The notes under the pieces: model-generated
What the model was told of the DNA's origin: nothing
Seen by the model: only the letters and a program-made list of their open reading frames with translations
Database searches by the model: none
In this document: positions 6,125 through 14,722 of the stretch, in pieces
Layout of the letters: each line of letters starts with the position of its first letter
How positions within the stretch are numbered: position 1 is the first letter of the stretch
NCBI GenBank assembly: GCA_013044365.1
Contig: JABEUP010000202.1
Location: 1 to 15,774, forward strand
DNA length: 15,774 nucleotides
Direction of reading: 5' to 3'
From: Acidimicrobiaceae bacterium
GTDB lineage: Bacteria; Actinomycetota; Acidimicrobiia; Acidimicrobiales; Acidimicrobiaceae
Program-made: the position numbers and the translations under genes

Positions 6125-7798
6125 ATGCTGCAGACTCGGTGGCTCGGGCGAGTTTGGTACCGTGATGCACAAGCAGTTCAGCGTGCTCTTTTTTCTAATA
6201 CCTCTGAGCAGTATCTTTTGCTGTTAGAGCATTCGAACGTTTATACGCTTGGCGTGAGGACGGACCTTAATAATATTTTGGTTGATCCAGCCAGTGTTGG
6301 TGCCGAAATGATCCGTGCGGACCGGGGAGGTGACGTCACTTTTCATGGACCTGGCCAATTGGTCGGATATCCGATTTTGAATGTTCCTGACGAAGTGGAC
6401 CGGACTCCGAAATTTGTACGAAAGATCGAGCAGTTGATAATCGATTCCCTCGGAGAGTTCGGTCTTACGAATGTGGGACGCCTTGAGGGTTACCCGGGTG
6501 TTTGGGTTGATCCTCTTGGAAAAAGTCCGAGGAAAATCTGTGCGATCGGAGTGAAGATAACCCGAAATCGTTCGATGCATGGTTTCGCGCTCAACGTTAA
6601 AACAGATCTTTCAATGTTTAGCCATATCATTCCTTGTGGTATCCCTGATAAGCCTGTCACGTCGCTTGCGAACGAGGGGATAGATGTTTCTATGCAGGAT
6701 GTGGTCGAAACAATTGCGAACCTCGCATCGAAGAGTTTCGATGACGGCACTTATTTGCACCAGAGTGTTGGGTTTATGCGTCAGGATGGATCACGCAGAC
6801 CGCGCGGTAGTTTTGAAAATTTAGCCCTCCCTGAAGAACCCAAATCTTTGGGATTGGTACAAAAGGGCAACCTTTCAAAGCGAATGGGTCGAGTTGGTCT
6901 TGAGACGGGCAGTTTCCTGGAAATCAGTTCCAGAAAACCCGAATGGTTGCGGGCAAAGGCAAACATGGGTCCCGAGTATAGAGATGTGAAACGGACGATG
7001 CGTAAATTCTCTCTTGCTACAGTTTGCGAAGAGGCGGGATGTCCGAATATTTTTGAGTGCTGGGCTGATGGTACCGCAACCTTTATGATCAACGGCGAGA
7101 ACTGTACCCGCGCATGTTCATTTTGTTTGGTTCAGACAAATCATCCGCTGCCCCTTGATCCAATGGAGCCAACCAGGGTGGCTGAAGCAGTTAAGGAAAT
7201 GAATCTCGCCTTTGCGGTGGTCACTGCTGTCGCAAGGGATGATTTGGCTGATGGCGGAGCCGGGGCTTTCGCATCGACGATCAATGAAATTCGCAGAATA
7301 TCACCAAATACCCAGGTAGAGGTACTGATATCAGATTGCAAAGGGGACAGTGTCAGCCTTTCGAAAGTTTTTGACGCGCGGCCCGATGTCTTGAATCACA
7401 ATCTGGAGACTGTCGCAAGACTTCAATATGTTGTTCGGCCTTCAGCGTCTTACGCCAGGTCTCTGTCGGTATTGGCGAGGGCCAAGGAGGCGGGCCTGGT
7501 CACCAAGTCCAGCTTGATTGCGGGAATGGGTGAAACTAAAGAGGAGTTGATAGCTGCACTGCGGGATCTTGCATCGGTTGGAGTTGACATTGTGACAGTC
7601 GGTCAATATTTGCGGCCGACCATAAATCACTTCCCGGTTGCCCGGTGGATTACTCCGGCAGAGTTTTCGGCGCTTGCGGAAATTGGCGAAGCCTTTGGAA
7701 TCGGACATGTCGAGGCGTCTCCAATGGTTAGATCCTCCTATCATGCCAAGTCGTCCTTTGGTGCAATAATTCAGTCAGGCCGTTTGACGTTGGCGTAG
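6125..7798 (+). CDS. Fused octanoyltransferase LipB and lipoyl synthase LipA in one polypeptide
   Basis: A 557-residue protein carrying both enzymes of de novo lipoate attachment. LipB (about 1-205) moves octanoyl from acyl carrier protein to a lipoyl-domain lysine. Its signature RGGDVTFHGPGQLVGYPI is at 67-84, with catalytic Lys137 (RKICAIG) and Cys171 (IPCG). A linker covers about 205-250. LipA (about 250-557) is a radical SAM enzyme that inserts two sulfurs. The auxiliary cluster cysteines are Cys301, Cys306 and Cys312 (CX4CX5C), the radical SAM cysteines are Cys327, Cys331 and Cys334 (CX3CX2C), and the C-terminal RSSYHA serine motif is at 535-540. Both halves look complete and no stop or frameshift separates them. 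AGGAGG (6114-6119) lies 5 bases before ATG 6125. An internal ATG at 6884 could make LipA alone, but has only a weak upstream site. Adjacent to E2 and E3, it supplies their lipoyl cofactor. Confidence 0.93.
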   Translation: MLQTRWLGRVWYRDAQAVQRALFSNTSEQYLLLLEHSNVYTLGVRTDLNNILVDPASVGAEMIRADRGGDVTFHGPGQLVGYPILNVPDEVDRTPKFVRKIEQLIIDSLGEFGLTNVGRLEGYPGVWVDPLGKSPRKICAIGVKITRNRSMHGFALNVKTDLSMFSHIIPCGIPDKPVTSLANEGIDVSMQDVVETIANLASKSFDDGTYLHQSVGFMRQDGSRRPRGSFENLALPEEPKSLGLVQKGNLSKRMGRVGLETGSFLEISSRKPEWLRAKANMGPEYRDVKRTMRKFSLATVCEEAGCPNIFECWADGTATFMINGENCTRACSFCLVQTNHPLPLDPMEPTRVAEAVKEMNLAFAVVTAVARDDLADGGAGAFASTINEIRRISPNTQVEVLISDCKGDSVSLSKVFDARPDVLNHNLETVARLQYVVRPSASYARSLSVLARAKEAGLVTKSSLIAGMGETKEELIAALRDLASVGVDIVTVGQYLRPTINHFPVARWITPAEFSALAEIGEAFGIGHVEASPMVRSSYHAKSSFGAIIQSGRLTLA

Positions 7799-7843
7799 TA
7801 TCCAGGGATCGATATCTTTTGAGTTCTATGGGCGGATGAATTG

Positions 7844-8983
7844 ATGAATGAGCTGGCTATTGGTGCTAGGGAGTTTTCCAAAGCCTATTTGTCGAGGCTG
7901 GAAAAAGTGTTGCAACGGATGGATGTTTTAGGTGTAGACGCTCTGGTGCTATCGCTCGGGGCTGACCTGCCATGGTTGACCGGGTATCAAGCTATGCCTC
8001 TAGAGAGGCTGACGGCACTGGTCATCAGGCACAATGAAGAACCGGTCATGGTCGTTCCGGCGCTGGAAGCGCCACGAGTATCTCAACAGGGTCACCTTTT
8101 CAGGGTTCGAAAATGGCAGGAGTACGAGGATCCCTACGACATTGTCGCCGGTGCCATTGAGGGATGTGGCCGGATAGGTATTTCGGATCGCACCTGGGCT
8201 GTATCGCTGTTGAATTTGCAGAGCAGAAGCAAAGCAACTTTTCTGTCGGCGTCACTGGTCACTAAAGACTTGCGCAGTGTCAAAGATTCGGTCGAACGAG
8301 CCATGTTAGCTGAGGCCGCCCGGCGAACCGACAGGATTGCCCAATCCGTGATTAGTGGAGAAGTGAGATTTACCGGTAGAAGCGAGCGTGAGATCTCGAT
8401 GGAAATCTCGGAACGTCTTATCGCAGCAGGACTTGCGAAGGTAAATTTTTCGATTGTTGGTTCGGGTCCAAATTCTTCCTCACCCCACCATGAGCCGGGC
8501 AAGAGGATTGTCGGACGCTGCGAGGCGATCGTCTGTGATTTTGGTGGGGAATTTCGCTTGGAGGAATCTGCTGGGTATTGTTCTGACATTACGAGGACAG
8601 TTGCTACGGGTGAAATGCCCGACAGGTTTGTCGAACTCTATTCAGTTCTGCAAGTTGCGCAGCGCCGCCAACTTGATAACGTGCGGGAGGGAATCAGTTG
8701 CGAAAGGTTAGATGAAATCGGCAGATCCTATATCGGGGAATTTGGTTACGACGAATATTTTATTCATCGTACTGGACATGGAATTGGCATCGAGGAACAC
8801 GAAGAGCCTTACATCGTAATTGGTAATTCAGATTCGATCGAGGCTGGCAACGCATTTTCTATTGAGCCTGGGATCTATATCCCGAACTTGTATGGCGCGC
8901 GCATCGAAGATATCGTTATTGCAACTGAGTCTGGATGCGAGGTACTCAACAACGTGGACAGGAGTCTCCATCAAGTCGAGTAG
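7844..8983 (+). CDS. pepP: M24B metallopeptidase, Xaa-Pro aminopeptidase-like
   Basis: Cytosolic aminopeptidase of the pita-bread fold, 379 residues, likely removing N-terminal residues before proline. The N-terminal creatinase-like domain covers about 1-145 and the catalytic domain 150-379. All five dinuclear metal ligands are seen, numbered from ATG 7844: Asp232 (VCDFGGEF), Asp248 (YCSDITRT), His312 (HRTGHGIGIEEHEEP), Glu341 (SIEPGIY) and Glu355 (GARIEDIVI). The frame also opens with TTG 7841 immediately before ATG 7844; GGCGGA at 7831-7836 sits 7 bases before the ATG, which I prefer. It follows lipBA by 45 bases and may be the last gene of that transcript. Its stop is only 6 bases from the convergent metH stop, with no terminator visible. 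The symbol pepP is by family; PepQ-type prolidase specificity cannot be excluded. Confidence 0.87.
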   Translation: MNELAIGAREFSKAYLSRLEKVLQRMDVLGVDALVLSLGADLPWLTGYQAMPLERLTALVIRHNEEPVMVVPALEAPRVSQQGHLFRVRKWQEYEDPYDIVAGAIEGCGRIGISDRTWAVSLLNLQSRSKATFLSASLVTKDLRSVKDSVERAMLAEAARRTDRIAQSVISGEVRFTGRSEREISMEISERLIAAGLAKVNFSIVGSGPNSSSPHHEPGKRIVGRCEAIVCDFGGEFRLEESAGYCSDITRTVATGEMPDRFVELYSVLQVAQRRQLDNVREGISCERLDEIGRSYIGEFGYDEYFIHRTGHGIGIEEHEEPYIVIGNSDSIEAGNAFSIEPGIYIPNLYGARIEDIVIATESGCEVLNNVDRSLHQVE

Positions 8984-8989
8984 TTGATT

Positions 8990-11900
8990 TTAAGCTATGA
9001 AGTACTTAGCCTTAGGGTGGTGACAGATTATGGCGGATGTTGTCTGCTCCGGATGAAGTTGAAAGCCTTCGCTCACTTCCACTCCGATTCTGCCGGCTTC
9101 CAAAAGTTCTGCTACAGCAGCGTTATCTTCCAGATTGGGGCAGGCAGGATAGCCCCACGAATAGCGTCCGCCTCTGTATTTCTGCCTGAAAAGGCCAGTG
9201 AGTGTGGGGCCGTCCTCGTCCACAAAGCCCCATTCGGTCCTGACTCTGTGATGCCAGTACTCGGCCAGTGCTTCTGTCATCTCCACGCTTAGGCCGTGCA
9301 GAAGCAGATAGTCCTGATAGTGGTTCTCCTGGAAATACTCTGAGGTAATTTCGGATGCTCTGCGTCCCATGGTGACAATGTGAAACGCGGCGTAATCAAC
9401 TTGGGTGGAATCTACTGGTCTGAAGAAGTCCGAAATGCACAGGTACGGCTCCTGTTTCTGGCGCGGAAAGTCGAATCTGACTAATTCGTTTTTTCTCTCA
9501 ATGTCCGAAAACACAACAAGGTCATTGTTGGAGGATCCAACTGGATAGTAGCCATAGACTACCTGTGGATTTAGGACCTGCTCCGCCTTGGCTTTGTCGA
9601 GTTGTTCACGGAGTGTTGGCCTGATTCGCTCCTTGAACTCGGGATCGGTTTCGCCCTTGTTGGGACGGAATCCCCATTGATTTCTGAATAGGGCAGTTTC
9701 ATTTATGAATTCAGAAATATCATCGAGAGGAATGCCCTTTACAACCCGGGATCCGATGAACGGGGGAACGAAGATTTTGTTGTCCATCGTTGCCTCCGGC
9801 GACCTCGATGGTGTGTTCGGGTTTGGCTCGATTTCCTTATCACGTGCGGATTTACTCTTGGGAAGTTTTCTTTCGGAAAGAACCCGGCCGAAGTCGGGAT
9901 CTTCGATATTCTGTGTCTTTAGTTCAATCAAGCGGTCCATGGTGTGTAGACCTTCAAAGGCATCCTTGCCGTAAAAGAGTCTGCCTCTGTAAACCTGTCT
10001 AAGATCTTTCTCCACGTAGGTGCGGGTTAACGCGGCTCCGCCCAATATTACGGGTATGTATTCAAGCCCCCTCTCATTGAGTTCTCCAAGGTTTTCTCGC
10101 ATGACAAGAGTCGACTTCACGAGCAATCCGCTCATACCTATGGCATCTGCGTCCACTTCCGTTGCCTTTTGGATCATTTCGCCGGCTGATACCTTGATTC
10201 CGAGATTATAAACCTTGTAGCCATTGTTGGTGAGAATGATATCGACGAGATTCTTACCGATATCGTGGACATCTCCTTTGACGGTTGCCAGAACGACCTT
10301 TCCTTTGGAGCCAATGTCCTTTTTTTCCATGTAAGGCTCAAGAAAGACGACGGCGGTTTTCATTGTTTCGGCGCTTGACAACACAAAAGGGAGCTGCATT
10401 TGCCCGCTACCAAAAAGATCACCGACAACCTTCATCCCATCAAGGAGAAATGTATTTATAACATCAAGTGCACCATAACCGTCGTCTAAGGCCTGGATTA
10501 GGTCAGCCTCGAGGCCGATCCTGTTTCCGTCGATGATCCTTTGAGTCAGCCGTTCGCCGATCTCGAGGGTCGATAGATCAACCGCCTCTTCTAATGAGCT
10601 CTCGACTCCTTCGAACATTCTTATCAGTTCATTTAGAGGGTCATATTCTGGCGTTCTACGATCGTAGATGAGATCCAGGCAAACCTTTTTTTGGTCTTCA
10701 GGGATCTTTGAAAGAGGAATTATTCGTGCAGGGTGAGCAATCGCGGCATCAAGCCCAGCTCTCATGCACTCGTCCAGGAAAACTGAGTTCAGAACGTGTC
10801 TTGCTGGCGGATTGAGTCCAAATGAGGTATTGGACAGGCCGAGTACTGTGAAAACACCTGGCAGCTCTGATTTTATAGCACGTATTCCGTTTATGGTTTC
10901 GATACCGTCTTTGCGGGATTCTTCCATTCCGGTTGTCAGCGGGAGTGCAAGGGGATCGAAAATTAGATCTTGCGGCTCCAAGTGATAGCGGTTGATGGCA
11001 ATATCGTAAATGCTCTTTGCCGACCTCAGCTTCCATTCTGCGGTTCTTGCCTGACCTTCCTGGTCGATACAGGTACAGATAACAGCGGCGCCGTACTGCT
11101 TTGCCAGCCTTAAAAATAGGTCCAGCCGGGTGCCGGGAGCATCCCCGTCTTCTAGGTTTACCGAGTTCAGAATCGGCTTACCGCCGATCCATTGCAGCCC
11201 AGTCTCAATGACCGCCGGTTCAGTTGAATCGAGTACGATTGGCAACGACGACTGGGTGGCAAATCGTGATATAACTTCGTTCATGTCCTTCACGCCGTCA
11301 GCACCTGTATAGTCAACACACACATCGATGGCATGAGAGCCCTCTTTTACCTGGTCCTTAGCCATTTCAACACATGTTTCCCAGTCGCCGGCAAGCATCG
11401 CCTCCCGGAACTTCCTGGAGCCGTTGGCATTGGTGCGCTCGCCAATGGCAAAGTAGGCGTTCTCCTGTTTAAGTGTTGCGGCAGAATACAGGGAGGATAT
11501 TGATGGCTCATAGTCAATTTCGGGTTTGGCCGGTTCCAGGTTGGAACATGCGTTTACGACCTGGCGCAGATGTTCGGGAGTTGTTCCGCAGCAGCCACCG
11601 ATTACACGTACTCCAAGGTCTGTCACGAATCGGGAATGAAATGCTACCAGCTCCTCAGGGGTGAGATCGTAGTGCATTTTCCCATCCACTACCGATGGTA
11701 GGCCGGCGTTTGGCAGGCATGAGACAGGCGTTCTGGAATGGGAGGTTAGATGCCTTAAGTGTTCGCTCATTTCTGCTGGACCCGTGGCACAGTTGATGCC
11801 TATGACGTCAACTCTCATGGCGTCCAATGCAGATAGGGCTGCCGCTATTTCGGTTCCCGGCAACATACGTCCGGTAAGTTCAATTGTGACCTGCGTCTGG

Positions 11901-12460
11901 ATCGGAACCTGACGGCCAATCTTTTCCATCGCCTGTCTTGCAGCTATAATTGCCGCTTTGGCGGAAAGCAGGTCGAAAACGGTTTCTATGAGTATCAGGT
12001 CGACTCCGCCTTCAAGGAGTGACTCCGCTTGAATTTGGTATGAATCCCTGAGCTGGGCAAACGTGATCTGTCCTAATGACGGGAACTTAGTCCCGGGACC
12101 TACAGATCCAGCCACGAACTTTGGATTGGATTTGCTGGAATATGAGCTTGCCACCTCTTTGGCCAGCCGGGCAGCTTTGAGGTTGATCTCATAGGTCTTA
12201 TCGGCGATGCCGTATTCTGCCAATACCAACGGGAAGGCACCAAAGGTGTTTGTTTCAATTGCGTCCACCCCCACTTTGAGAAATGAATCATGGAGATCTG
12301 AGATCACCCCTGGACGACTCAATACGAGGGCCTCGTTGCATCCTTCGAGTTCCGGACCTCCGAAATCATCTGGTCCCAGCCCCAGCAATTGAATATTAGT
12401 TCCGGTGGCTCCGTCGTAAATGAGGACCTTTTCTTTGATGCGTTCTATGTAGTCTGCCAT
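8990..12460 (-). CDS. metH: Cobalamin-dependent methionine synthase
   Basis: Full-length B12-dependent methionine synthase of 1156 residues (E. coli MetH is about 1227). It transfers a methyl group from methyltetrahydrofolate through cobalamin to homocysteine. The homocysteine domain (about 1-310) has zinc ligands Cys224 (GINCATGP), Cys290 and Cys291 (VIGGCCGTTPEH). The pterin domain follows at about 335-600 (AIGERTNANGSRKF, 338-351). The cobalamin cap and Rossmann domains cover about 625-860, with the lower-ligand motif Asp730, His732, Gly735 in GDVHDIGKNLV. After a polar linker (about 862-895), the activation domain has the AdoMet motif RYSWGYPACP (1099-1108). The activation domain implies reductive repair of oxidised cobalamin by a reductase encoded elsewhere. 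It is divergent from a cobalamin adenosyltransferase gene. No cobalamin riboswitch fits in the short leader. Confidence 0.97.
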   Translation of the reverse strand: MADYIERIKEKVLIYDGATGTNIQLLGLGPDDFGGPELEGCNEALVLSRPGVISDLHDSFLKVGVDAIETNTFGAFPLVLAEYGIADKTYEINLKAARLAKEVASSYSSKSNPKFVAGSVGPGTKFPSLGQITFAQLRDSYQIQAESLLEGGVDLILIETVFDLLSAKAAIIAARQAMEKIGRQVPIQTQVTIELTGRMLPGTEIAAALSALDAMRVDVIGINCATGPAEMSEHLRHLTSHSRTPVSCLPNAGLPSVVDGKMHYDLTPEELVAFHSRFVTDLGVRVIGGCCGTTPEHLRQVVNACSNLEPAKPEIDYEPSISSLYSAATLKQENAYFAIGERTNANGSRKFREAMLAGDWETCVEMAKDQVKEGSHAIDVCVDYTGADGVKDMNEVISRFATQSSLPIVLDSTEPAVIETGLQWIGGKPILNSVNLEDGDAPGTRLDLFLRLAKQYGAAVICTCIDQEGQARTAEWKLRSAKSIYDIAINRYHLEPQDLIFDPLALPLTTGMEESRKDGIETINGIRAIKSELPGVFTVLGLSNTSFGLNPPARHVLNSVFLDECMRAGLDAAIAHPARIIPLSKIPEDQKKVCLDLIYDRRTPEYDPLNELIRMFEGVESSLEEAVDLSTLEIGERLTQRIIDGNRIGLEADLIQALDDGYGALDVINTFLLDGMKVVGDLFGSGQMQLPFVLSSAETMKTAVVFLEPYMEKKDIGSKGKVVLATVKGDVHDIGKNLVDIILTNNGYKVYNLGIKVSAGEMIQKATEVDADAIGMSGLLVKSTLVMRENLGELNERGLEYIPVILGGAALTRTYVEKDLRQVYRGRLFYGKDAFEGLHTMDRLIELKTQNIEDPDFGRVLSERKLPKSKSARDKEIEPNPNTPSRSPEATMDNKIFVPPFIGSRVVKGIPLDDISEFINETALFRNQWGFRPNKGETDPEFKERIRPTLREQLDKAKAEQVLNPQVVYGYYPVGSSNNDLVVFSDIERKNELVRFDFPRQKQEPYLCISDFFRPVDSTQVDYAAFHIVTMGRRASEITSEYFQENHYQDYLLLHGLSVEMTEALAEYWHHRVRTEWGFVDEDGPTLTGLFRQKYRGGRYSWGYPACPNLEDNAAVAELLEAGRIGVEVSEGFQLHPEQTTSAIICHHPKAKYFIA

Positions 12461-12462
12461 AT

Positions 12463-12492
12463 TGGATTAAAGGCTACCCGCCAAATGGATTA
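12463..12492 (-). repeat. Paired 7-base direct repeat in the metH leader
   Basis: TGGATTA occurs at 12463-12469 and again at 12486-12492, a period of 23 bases (about two helical turns), between metH and the adenosyltransferase gene. GGCTA (12472-12476) and TAGCC (12491-12495) form a short inverted repeat across the same stretch. Both fall in the predicted metH 5' leader. Short repeats like these can arise by chance, so a regulatory role is only a possibility. Confidence 0.25.
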
Positions 12493-12517
12493 GCCTGAGT
12501 ATCCCGTTGCAATCCTG

Positions 12518-12546
12518 ATTATGGTAGGAGAATTTTTAGGGTTCAA
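12518..12546 (-). promoter_or_regulatory. Predicted metH promoter
   Basis: On the - strand, TTGAAC (12546-12541; four of six matches to TTGACA), a 17-base spacer and CATAAT (12523-12518; five of six matches to TATAAT) make a well-spaced sigma70-type promoter. Transcription would start near 12511, giving a leader of about 50 bases. The -10 box overlaps ATG 12521 of the divergent gene, which argues that the divergent gene really starts at GTG 12563. Confidence 0.45.
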
Positions 12547-12562
12547 TTATCCTTTATTTAGC

Positions 12563-13117
12563 GTGAAGATCTATACCAAAAAAGGTGACGACGGAACTAC
12601 TGGGCTTTTGTATGGAGGAAGGGTCAGGAAGGACGCGCCACAAATTGAACTTAATGGTGCCGTTGACGAGGCACAAGCCTTTCTTGGCCTGGCACGGGCG
12701 GAGTGTAAACCGGGCAGCGTTCTTGATTCCATGCTTGTGTCTCTGGAGTCGGATCTTTGGATATTGATGGCCGAAGTCGCCACCGAGAAATCAAGGCGTG
12801 GCAAGCTTGTCGATGGCAAGACCGCCGTCAGTACTCGAATGATTACAAGTCTTGAGAGCCAGATCGATGAGATAACGATGCGGTTCAGCTTCCCAAGTGA
12901 GTTTGTGGTCCCAGGGCAAAACAGGATTTCAGCCTGTCTCGATGTTGCGCGCACTTCGGTTAGAAGGGCGGAAAGACTCAGTATTGCCTTTATATCTGAG
13001 AATCCAGATTCGAATGTAGGGTCATATCTCAACCGGCTATCTGACCTGGTTTGGACTATGGCGCGTTGGCAGGAAGAGGTCCATCTTACTGCCAAAGTGG
13101 CAAAAAATCCCTCTTAG
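12563..13117 (+). CDS. pduO: PduO-type ATP:cob(I)alamin adenosyltransferase
   Basis: A 184-residue trimeric helical enzyme that transfers the adenosyl group of ATP to reduced cobalamin, making coenzyme B12. The N-terminal ATP-binding motif YTKKGDDGTTGLLYGGR starts at residue 4. The C-terminal half has PGQNRISACLDVARTSVRRAER and the final helix motif LNRLSDLVWTMAR, all typical of this family. I start it at GTG 12563, because family members begin almost exactly at KIYTKKGD; the frame also extends to ATG 12521, but its extra 14 residues look unlike the family and that ATG lies in the predicted metH -10 box. No ribosome binding site precedes GTG 12563, so a leaderless or weakly translated message is possible. 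It lies back to back with metH, the other B12-linked gene, and is followed by pepA after 32 bases. Confidence 0.9.
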   Translation: MKIYTKKGDDGTTGLLYGGRVRKDAPQIELNGAVDEAQAFLGLARAECKPGSVLDSMLVSLESDLWILMAEVATEKSRRGKLVDGKTAVSTRMITSLESQIDEITMRFSFPSEFVVPGQNRISACLDVARTSVRRAERLSIAFISENPDSNVGSYLNRLSDLVWTMARWQEEVHLTAKVAKNPS

Positions 13118-13149
13118 CAAGTGATTAAAAGTATTTGGTTAGGAGAAAC

Positions 13150-14598
13150 ATGAATAGAGTGCAAGTCAGCGTACAGCCGTCGATTGAGAGTTCTGAGGTA
13201 TTTGAAATCAATCTTGTAGGAGATGACCTGCAAGCGGTGGGCGGGAGCCTTCCTAATCGTGAGTTGGCCAAGGGGGCAGGATTCACCGGAAAAACTGCCC
13301 AGACATTGATTGCATTCAGCGAAAGCTCCAATAAAGTTTCGCTCTTTGTCGGACTCGGAGACAACCTCGACAAAGAAAGTTTTCGACTATGTGGCGCAGC
13401 TGCTGTCCGTTCCCTTGCCAAAGATGTCGCCACTGCAGCTTTGCTTGCAAAGGGCGTGGATGCCGATCTAGTCGCGGCTTTTGCGGAGGGGACTGTCCTC
13501 GGACATTATAGATATGACGCATTACGGGGCAGGGGCTTTGACACATCGTCACTTAGTCAGTTGAGTGATCTTATCGTTATTGCAGACGAATCACCCGGTT
13601 TGCAAAGTACTGTATCAAGAGCAGTCGCGGTTGCCAACGCCACCTGTTTGGCTCGTGATCTAATTAATGAGCCAGCCGCAACGATGACCCCTACCCGTTT
13701 CGCTGAGATTGCCAGCGATATATCGCAGGCGAACGGGATTTCCTGCCGGATTTGGGACAAGTCTCAAATTGAAAAAGAGGCGCTAGGGGGGTTACTCGCC
13801 GTCGCCCGCGGCTCTGTTCAAGAACCCCGCATGATCAAGATGTCCTACCGACCCGGTAGTGACGGTGGAAGTTCCAGGGTGGCTCTTGTCGGAAAGGGAA
13901 TCACCTTCGATTCTGGCGGTCTGTCGCTAAAGGGAGGAGAGGGGATGATGACCATGAAGACTGACATGAGTGGTGCTGCCGCTGTATTGGCAACGATGTC
14001 GGTGCTTACCGAACTTGGGGTCAACGTTGCCGTCGATGGGTATATGGCGCTTACGGAGAATATGCCTAGCGGGTCTGCCACCAAGCCAGGAGACGTGTTC
14101 ATTGCCAGGAACGGAATGAGCGTTGAGGTTCTAAATACCGATGCGGAGGGACGACTGGTGTTGGCGGACGCACTATCGCTTGCGACCGAGGATGGGGCTG
14201 ACGAGATAATAGACCTCGCCACTCTTACCGGTGCCTGCGTGGTGGCCCTCGGTCGGGAGATCGCAGGTGTAATGGGAAATGATGCGGATCTGATCAAGGA
14301 AGTGCTTGATGCTGGCGATGCAGCCGGAGAACCGCTTTGGCAATTACCACTTCCCGCCCGCTACAAGAAACATATTGAGTCAGAGGTGGCTGATATGAAA
14401 AATATCGGAGCTCCAGGCGCTGCCGGGACTCTTTCTGCCGCGCTGCTTCTCAAGGAGTTTGTCGGAGACACTCCCTGGGCCCACCTGGACATTGCGGGCC
14501 CATCGAGGTCGGATGCAGATGATCGGTATTTTAGGAAGGGCGCGACCGGATTTGGGGTCCGGACTTTGTGCAAATACTTGGAGATGAAATCACTCTGA
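13150..14598 (+). CDS. pepA: Leucyl aminopeptidase (M17 family)
   Basis: Hexameric cytosolic metallo-aminopeptidase of 482 residues. The metal ligands Lys249, Asp254 (KGITFDSGGLSLK), Asp272 (MKTDMSG), Asp331 and Glu333 (NTDAEGRLVLADAL), together with catalytic Lys261 and Arg335, all sit exactly 21 residues below my recalled E. coli PepA numbering, so the catalytic domain appears intact and collinear. The N-terminal domain (about 1-155) is variable, as usual. The frame opens earlier at TTG 13135, but AGGAG lies 5 bases before ATG 13150, so the ATG is chosen. It recycles peptides and may process the N-termini of cytosolic proteins. It follows pduO closely on the same strand and may share its transcript; this pairing looks positional rather than functional. 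Confidence 0.95.
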   Translation: MNRVQVSVQPSIESSEVFEINLVGDDLQAVGGSLPNRELAKGAGFTGKTAQTLIAFSESSNKVSLFVGLGDNLDKESFRLCGAAAVRSLAKDVATAALLAKGVDADLVAAFAEGTVLGHYRYDALRGRGFDTSSLSQLSDLIVIADESPGLQSTVSRAVAVANATCLARDLINEPAATMTPTRFAEIASDISQANGISCRIWDKSQIEKEALGGLLAVARGSVQEPRMIKMSYRPGSDGGSSRVALVGKGITFDSGGLSLKGGEGMMTMKTDMSGAAAVLATMSVLTELGVNVAVDGYMALTENMPSGSATKPGDVFIARNGMSVEVLNTDAEGRLVLADALSLATEDGADEIIDLATLTGACVVALGREIAGVMGNDADLIKEVLDAGDAAGEPLWQLPLPARYKKHIESEVADMKNIGAPGAAGTLSAALLLKEFVGDTPWAHLDIAGPSRSDADDRYFRKGATGFGVRTLCKYLEMKSL

Positions 14599-14634
14599 GT
14601 TGTTGTGTCCAGCCGGTGGTTTTGTGGATTTGAA

Positions 14635-14711
14635 GCCGGCAAGGCAGGTCATAGCTCTTAAAATGGCGACTGTTAGCCATATGTAACGTGCCTTGACCTG
14701 ACCTTGCCGGC
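14635..14711. repeat. 77-bp imperfect inverted repeat between two convergent genes
   Basis: The left arm GCCGGCAAGGCAGGTCA (14635-14651) is the reverse complement of the right arm TGACCTGACCTTGCCGGC (14694-14711) except for one extra base. This could make a stem of about 17 bp with a single bulge around a 42-base loop. Inside the loop ATGGC (14663-14667) and GCCAT (14676-14680) make a smaller hairpin. It lies 36 bases after the pepA stop and 11 bases before the end of the convergent gene. There is no T-run on either side, so a simple intrinsic terminator is not clear. It could be a bidirectional transcription barrier, a REP-like palindrome or a small transposon-like relic. Confidence 0.6.
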
Positions 14712-14722
14712 GAATTCTGGAT

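Noticed and set aside
8984..9292. 102-codon open frame on the + strand after pepP
   Set aside because: It lies entirely opposite the conserved C-terminal activation domain of MetH and resembles no family.
12461..12562. Cobalamin riboswitch upstream of metH or pduO
   Set aside because: The gap is too short and shows no B12-box (GCCACTG-like) sequence on either strand.
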